Positions 19,304 to 24,434 of a DNA stretch of 24,434 nucleotides are shown here, piece by piece. How positions within the stretch are numbered: position 1 is the first letter of the stretch; every line of letters begins with the position of its first letter. The stretch is taken from NCBI GenBank assembly GCA_004335635.1, contig QAXH01004788.1:405-24838 (forward strand). The letters are read 5' to 3'. This DNA is from Chloromonas sp. AAM2. Lineage: Eukaryota > Chlorophyta > Chlorophyceae > Chlamydomonadales > Chlamydomonadaceae. The translations under genes were made by a program, and so were the position numbers. The notes below the pieces were generated by a model. That model did not search any database and was not told where the DNA came from. It saw only the letters and a list, made by a program, of their open reading frames with translations.

Positions 19304-19903
19304 TCATGCCATTGGCGCCACACCTTGCAATAGAGGTGCTGCACCTTCCAAGCACATGGCTGTGTGCAAGACCTGCCGCACCTTACAATAGGGATGCATG
19401 ATCTCCTGGCATGCAGCAGTAACCGCCTGCTGCAACCCAGCTGGCAAGGTAGAAGCCCCTGCAATCGCGCCTGTGCTACCACTGCTAGGCATAAAACCAC
19501 AGTCGCTGGCTGGTCTGGCTTGATTCAAAGCATGCCCTGGCTCTGTTCCGCCTGCAGCATTGGCTTTGTGAGACATAGTTGTGGGGCCGCTGCTGTGTGA
19601 AAGGATGGCCTTTGGCTGGAAGTGGTTGGGTGGCGGAGGAGCTGGGTGAGCTGGTGCTCTGACTGAATGGCCACGGGGTGGAGCGAGCGGTTGAGGGGGG
19701 AGGGTAGTGCGGGCGTCCTTTCGCCGCCACGTGTCACTTTCTGGTGCATGCTGGGCTGGCAAGGTGGTGCGTTGGACGGGGTGTGAAGGTGCTGCAGGCC
19801 TGCATGGAGCATTCCGCCATGCAGAGGGCACTTTACATGTGCACGCACATGCAGATGTAGTATGAGCTTGCGCTGGGAAGCTGGTCTTTGATGATGTGTG
19901 CAT
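19304..19903 (-). other. Candidate long exon of the minus-strand Pro/Ala/His-rich gene
   Basis: The frame is open for 199 codons and rich in Pro, Ala, Ser and His (for example LPPQPLAPPRGHSVRAPAHP). It ends in a more structured LPAGLQQAVTAACQEIMHPY with a good donor (TATTGTAAG/GTGCGG) at 19381. That donor region is itself duplicated 58 bp further on (CTATTGCAAG/GTGTGG near 19325). Low-complexity composition makes coding status uncertain. No family is recognised. Confidence 0.3.
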
Positions 19904-20092
19904 GTGCGTAGATGCACGTTGCCGTCATCTTGACTTCAGGCAGACAGTAGCTGAGCAAGGCCTGGTTCGTTAAACCCACTCTGCATGTTCTTCTTTGTGA
20001 TGCTTTTCCTCCTGTGCAGACGAGAAAAGCAAGGAGCGGGGATGGGGGCCAATCGCATGCAAGTTTGCCACATCGACCACACTTTTCCGTGA

Positions 20093-20737
20093 TTAACTTC
20101 CGCTATTACCTCTTCCTCTTCTTCTACTTCGTCGGCCCAGGACTTCCTGCACATCGTCAGAGAGCCGCGACATCAGCGACATGTGTGCGCCGAACCGGCA
20201 AGATTTTGTGCAGGTCACGGCTGTAAACTGTTCCAAACTTACCCGATGACAACCATCTTGCGGTTCAGACCAGGCCTGATGTTGAGCTGATACCTTCTGC
20301 AGGGTCTCGAACGGACCAATCCGGTCAACCATGGCCGTCATCAACGAACCTTTTAGGGTTGGTTGCCGTTTGGCTGCGATAGCTGGCAATGCGCACTGCC
20401 CGACGTGCTTGTGTTGGCCAGGCGCAGTGTGCAAAAGGGACCAGGCGCCAGTGTTGACCTGAACCGTGCTCAGCATGCTGCGTGATGCCACGAACACTGA
20501 GCCTGCTCTCAAGACGTTTACAAGACGGGCCAAGGCAAGTCCATCAACGCACTTTCTCTTACTAGCCGTGTTGGACACCTGACCAGAAAACTTTCGGTGG
20601 ATGCAAAAATTTGACTGCCCCTTCATCGCCCTTCCATGCCACAGTATGCTGTGATGATTACTTTGCATACTGCTCGCAATGCTCGCAGAAGACGCCCAAT
20701 GACGACGCATTGAAGTCTGCAGCAGCAGCAGCCACAC
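20093..20737 (-). other. Unidentified 214-codon minus-strand ORF antisense to the haspin 5' region
   Basis: The frame is long and of mixed, protein-like composition (KRKCVDGLALARLVNVLRAG, MVDRIGPFETLQKVSAQHQA, SLMSRLSDDVQ). DDVQ is followed by GTGCAG and then a purine-rich run; in another frame that run reads SWADEVEEEEEVIAEV, with GAAGAG/GTAATA as a donor-like site. It may be an exon of the minus-strand gene that ends at 17381, or old transposon sequence. It overlaps the first visible haspin exon on the other strand. Confidence 0.3.
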
Positions 20738-21124
20738 CAGCAGTCAGTGCTAGCGAGCAGCTGCAACAAGCCATTTTGCCAGCTAACCGCAATAATGACA
20801 CTCGCATTTGTGCAGTCTGGGATGGTGTGGCCGAGCACAGAGACCAAGGGAGCTATGGCAGCCAAAGCAACGCATCTGTTGCCCAAGACAGCCCACCTCA
20901 CAATCCCAACCTTGGAAATGACAGCGATGCCAGCCCTGACCCATACGCCTGGCTACGCCTTCGCAGCAGCAGGCGCAGTAGCATATTCCCTGCCGTGGCT
21001 GGTGGCTCTTTGGCCCAGCTAGCCCAGCAGCATGCAGCCGCCCGAATGAGGGGCAGGGGTGCTGCCCAGCAGAGGGCAAGAAATATCCGTGACGTCATAC
21101 AGGAAATGGTCCAACACTACAGTG

Positions 21125-21170
<46 letters not shown>

Positions 21171-24114
21171 ACGCGTGTGCGTGTGTGTGTGTGGGTCTGC
21201 ATGTGTGTGGGTCTGCGTGTGCTGTATGTCTGATGTGCATGAGGTTCTACAAAGTGTGTTTGGCAGTGACCGGGCAGCCTTTTCCGGCCAGCAATCACTA
21301 TGTGATCTGTCACGTCAACATGGTCAAACCACTCCAGTGCTGAACAAAGTCTGCATCTGTTCGTCTGATAGTTGTCAGTGCATATTGATGCACTTGCTCA
21401 TGTGCAGGTGGATGCATTCGAGTTGGTTGAGGAGAGTCCTGTCAAGCCATCCTCCAAGCCAGTCCACAGGAAGCAAGCAGACAAGGGCCGCCACAAAGGC
21501 ATCAAGGCGGTACCTGGTGCCCAGCTGCAGGCTAGCGGGTTTGGCAAGCTAGTGCAAGCCAAATCAGAACGTACAGCTGCCCCAGCGCCAGCTCAACCGG
21601 CTCCAGCACGAGCTCAACCGGCTCCAGCGTCAGAGGCCAGCTGTGGACCACAGCCCGGTACAACACCAAAGCCTGCCAAGGCCGCTGTCATGCCAGCCTC
21701 AAGAGCCAGGCGCAGCACGACGCAGCAGATGGAAACAACAGGCACTTTTGTGCAGGTTCCAGGCACGCCGGTGTTGGCAGCAGAAGCTGGCAGCCAGCCA
21801 GAACCTGTAGTCACACCAAGCCTGTCAGTCCCATATTCAGACACAGCACGGCCTGTCCAAGGTTGCATCGTCAGCCCATCAGCAAACGTGCCAGGCTTGT
21901 CACCAGACACGGCACACCCTGTGCAGAGAAGGGCCCAAAGCGGAGCTAAGAGCAGCATTGAAAGTGCAAGTGAGGCGCTGCAGGGCTTGTCTCTGAACCA
22001 GACGGAGGGCATAGTCACATCACCGGCCGCTGTGCACAAGGCGGCTGGCACTGGCCAGTTGCGCCAGCAGCACCGGCAGCAGGAGCAGCAACAGACGCAG
22101 CCACAGCCGGAACTGCCTGAGCCATTAGTGCAGCCAGAAGAGCGTGTATGCGACCAACTGGTGGACCACTCTGATGCAGGAGATGACTTACTGGCAAGCA
22201 GCAGTGGTAGCAGCAGCTGTGGTAGCGTTTCTGCCGTGGGTATGGCTGGGGCATCCCCTGCACAAGTAACAGGGTGTAGTGAGCAGCAGCCAGCAGCTGG
22301 TCAGGAGACTCAGCCAGCAGCCAGCCAAGGTCAGCCAGCGACCAGCCAAGCAGTGTCATCAGCCAGCCAGGAACAGCCTGCAGTCAGTGCAGTGAGACCG
22401 ACATCCAGCAGGCAGCGACGAACAAGGAGTAGCGTCCTGCACGCTCCTGTGGCTGAGAGCAGCAACACGGAGCTGCAGAGGCATAGCACTGAAAGCAGCA
22501 ACACAGAGCTGCAGAGACAGAGCAATAGCACCTCTTGCATGGATGGCTCAAGCACCGCTGAAGATGCTTCAGCTGACGAGAGATTGCTGGCCAGTCCAGG
22601 GAGGTCTGTTGATGCACCCCTTTCAAGCAATATGGGCCATCTTGCAGCGGCAGAGGTGGAGGAGGTGGTGGAGGTGGAGATTGCTGTGAATGGGAACTGC
22701 ACAGCGTTGCCTGTGACGGAGCTACAACAGCTGCTGCTGATTTGTGGGCACTCAGACGTGAGTGACCTTGTTACATTGTTACAGGGCAGTTACATCAAAT
22801 CAAACAAAACAAACGTTGTACTCTAGCACAAAACATATGTTTGTGCTTGCCCATTGTATTACCAACATCAGAATGACAGCAAGTGGCCTGTGGTGCTGAA
22901 GCTGAATCATGCCTTCCCAAACTTTCCTATCCTGGCCATTGCTCATCAATGAATTTCTGTGGCTCCAACCTTGCACAGTCTGTGCTAGGACAGTCAGGTG
23001 CATCATGTCACTTAAGTACCAGCCTTATTAAATGTACCAGCCTTTTCATATATATACCAGCCTGCATTATTGTTGTGATGTGCAGCCTGATGAGCTCACC
23101 CTGCCTAGCATGGCATCATTCCTTGGCTGCCTGGTGCCTGGCCTCATCATGTCATGATGTATATAATCACTATCTGAATTACTTGTGTACGGGTAATACG
23201 CTGCCCTCTATGCTCTGCAGCCTAATGAGTGCACGCTGCCTAGCATGGCATCGTTCCTGAGCTCTCTCGTGCCGGACCTGAGGAAGGTGGTCAAGGTCGG
23301 GGAAGGGTCCTTTGGGGAGGCGTACAAGCATGGCAGGTGCGGTGCTGTTAGTACTAACAACATACTGAATATCACCTACCAGTAATAGTAAGAATCATAT
23401 CAGTAAAAGTAATAGTAATAGTAAGAATTGTGGAGTGCCAAAAGTATTAATAACTGAGACGTGCCAGTAGTAGATTGAAGAGAATGTGTGCATGTGTGCG
23501 CAATAGCATATCCATTGCGCATGCACAACGACAGGACCTAAGATCGAAGTATCTTTGAGGTATCACGATTTCGGTTTCTGACGCAGCCAGCTACCCCGGG
23601 CGTGCTTCACTCCATGCGCAGGACTGTGTTCAAGATCGTTCCCATTGAGGGCGCTCAGGCCATGAACGGCGCGCCCCAGAAGCGTGCGGGGGAGGTGTGT
23701 GCCGAGGCGGTCATGGCGCTGGCTCTGAGCCGGCTCAGAGAGGCCCACGACACACAGGGTGAGTGTAGAGTGAACTGACAATAATACCAATACTACTAAA
23801 GTTGTTATCGTCGACTTATCATTATTTACGAATTTTATTGCAATGTTTTCATCATGATGTACCTTGCTGCACCACACACAACAGAGCTACACAAACTGAA
23901 GCAAAGGGACACCCCCTCAGAAGCCATTCAAGCCCTCAGCAGCCATTCTGGACTGGGTTCGATTTTGTTGGTCAGAACAGGCTAAAGTGCACAAGATGTT
24001 CAGATTTTGTGGCAGAAGGAGTGCGGTCCTGACCCGGCTTTGTCTGTTGTGTTCTGCCTGACCGCAGGAGCGCCACTGCCGCACTGCACTCCAGGGTTTG
24101 TGGAAACTTATCAG
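20566..24114 (+). CDS. HASPIN: Haspin-family histone H3 kinase, partial (first exon unresolved, 3' part outside window)
   Basis: Haspin phosphorylates histone H3 Thr3 in mitosis to place the chromosomal passenger complex at centromeres. Exons with closing phases: one ending at 21126 (open from 20566, no in-frame ATG near its start, perhaps entered at GCTCGCAG/AAGACG near 20688), then 21408-22757, 23221-23336, 23622-23758 and 24068-24114. The first two encode over 600 residues of disordered Ala/Gln/Ser/Pro sequence, including a 12-residue repeat (SSNTELQRHSTE) and an acidic VEEVVEVEI. The kinase begins ECTLPSMASFLSSLVPDLRK, then the Gly loop KVGEGSFGEAYK, the ATP-binding Lys in TVFKIVPIEG, the alphaC Glu region GEVCAEAVMALALSRL and the haspin-typical GFVETYQ. 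The catalytic loop and C-lobe are beyond the right edge. Confidence 0.92.
21127..21200 (+). repeat. (GT)n microsatellite at the haspin intron donor
   Basis: The exon ends CACTACAGTGAG and the intron starts directly with about 22 GT units, then ACGCGTGTGC and more GT. The donor GT is the first of many identical dinucleotides. Confidence 0.95.
23086..23148 (+). repeat. Relic copy of the first kinase-domain exon in the haspin intron
   Basis: GATGTGCAG/CCTGATGAGCTCACC continues LPSMASFLGCLVPG for 63 nt. It matches the true exon start (23221-23283) at about 49 of 63 bases, 135 bp upstream of it, with an intact CAG acceptor. It reaches a stop (TCATGA) soon after and has no Gly loop. Confidence 0.85.
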
Positions 24115-24209
24115 GTTTGTGGAAACTTATCAGACTTGTAGGGACTTATCAGGTTTGGAAACTTCTCAGGTTTGTGGGGAGTTATCAGGTATGTGGAAAC
24201 TTTTCGGGG
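24097..24209 (+). repeat. Six 19-bp tandem units spanning a haspin exon/intron boundary
   Basis: The unit TTTGTGGAAACTTATCAGG is repeated at 24097, 24116, 24135, 24154 (18 bp), 24172 and 24191 with increasing divergence. The first copy is coding (FVETYQ) and its CAG/GTTTGT is the predicted donor; the other five are at the start of the intron and mostly repeat the donor-like CAG/GTTTG. Confidence 0.9.
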
Positions 24210-24371
24210 GTTAAAATTACGTACCAGATGGGCAGGCAACTTTGTAGTGTGCAGCTGTGCACTGTGGCCTGATGTGATGAGCTTTGGCCAAAAATGGCAA
24301 AAATGGCTTACTGCGGATTCACAGCTTGCAGGCCAAGCAAGGTGGCCTTGTGCTGCGGCCTTGCGCGGCAG

Positions 24372-24434
24372 GTTTGTCAAGTCTATCCCTGCTATTTGTC
24401 ACTAATGTTTGTCAAGTCTATCCCTGCTATTTGT
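24372..24434. repeat. 35-bp tandem repeat cut by the right edge
   Basis: GTTTGTCAAGTCTATCCCTG begins at 24372 and again at 24407. The second copy is identical as far as it can be read (28 nt) and leaves the window. Confidence 0.95.

Noticed and set aside
21059..21343. Cys/Val-rich ORFs (CVCVCV) and antisense Thr/His-rich ORFs over GT tracts at 16812-16880, 21127-21200 and 7386-7450
   Set aside because: They are translations of (GT)n/(CA)n microsatellites and have no coding support.
24186..24194. CAG/GTATGT as the haspin donor
   Set aside because: It is the better consensus donor, but reading the exon that far meets an in-frame TAG at 24142-24144; the donor after 24114 keeps the frame.
1..24434. 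tRNA, rRNA and CRISPR arrays
   Set aside because: No cloverleaf-like or rRNA-like sequence was recognised by eye, and the tandem repeats present lack spacer structure.

Overview
The window reads as nuclear DNA of a green alga (Chlorophyta; the exact lineage is not resolved). Three lines of evidence point there: intron-rich genes with GT-AG junctions, a chloroplast-targeted 2-oxoglutarate/malate translocator of the plant DiT1 type, and TGTAA motifs about 300 nt past the stop codons of two genes. (GT)n/(CA)n microsatellites and Ala/Gln-rich disordered coding stretches fit the same picture. Nothing bacterial was seen.

Layout. (1) 1-3170, minus strand: a decayed Ty3/gypsy-type retroelement. Reverse transcriptase and RNase H are followed directly by a C5 cytosine DNA methyltransferase-like domain, then an unrecognised helical tail that runs off the left edge. 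It carries a frameshift, an in-frame stop and lost catalytic aspartates. (2) 3171-5005: mostly unassigned, with one long minus-strand ORF and a degenerate CATG-rich repeat. (3) About 5031-6882, plus strand: the C-terminal exons of a NUS1/LEW1-like subunit of the cis-prenyltransferase that makes dehydrodolichyl diphosphate. (4) 7891-12806, plus strand: a complete nine-exon DiT1-type translocator of 556 aa; every splice phase closes. (5) 12807-17380: no identified gene; small inverted repeats, a MITE-like foldback element and microsatellites. (6) 17381-19903, minus strand: pieces of an unidentified Pro/Ala-rich gene in which exon segments recur in tandem. (7) About 20566 to the right edge, plus strand: a haspin-family kinase gene, with a long disordered N-terminal region and the start of the kinase domain, cut by the window end.

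The genes do not form a pathway: one acts in chloroplast carbon/nitrogen exchange, one in ER dolichol synthesis and one in mitotic histone H3 phosphorylation. The two points most worth following are the methyltransferase-bearing retroelement and a recurring pattern across genes (4), (6) and (7): diverged copies of exon ends lie inside neighbouring introns, often still attached to a splice-site-like sequence. This suggests that local tandem duplication across exon edges is a frequent process here.
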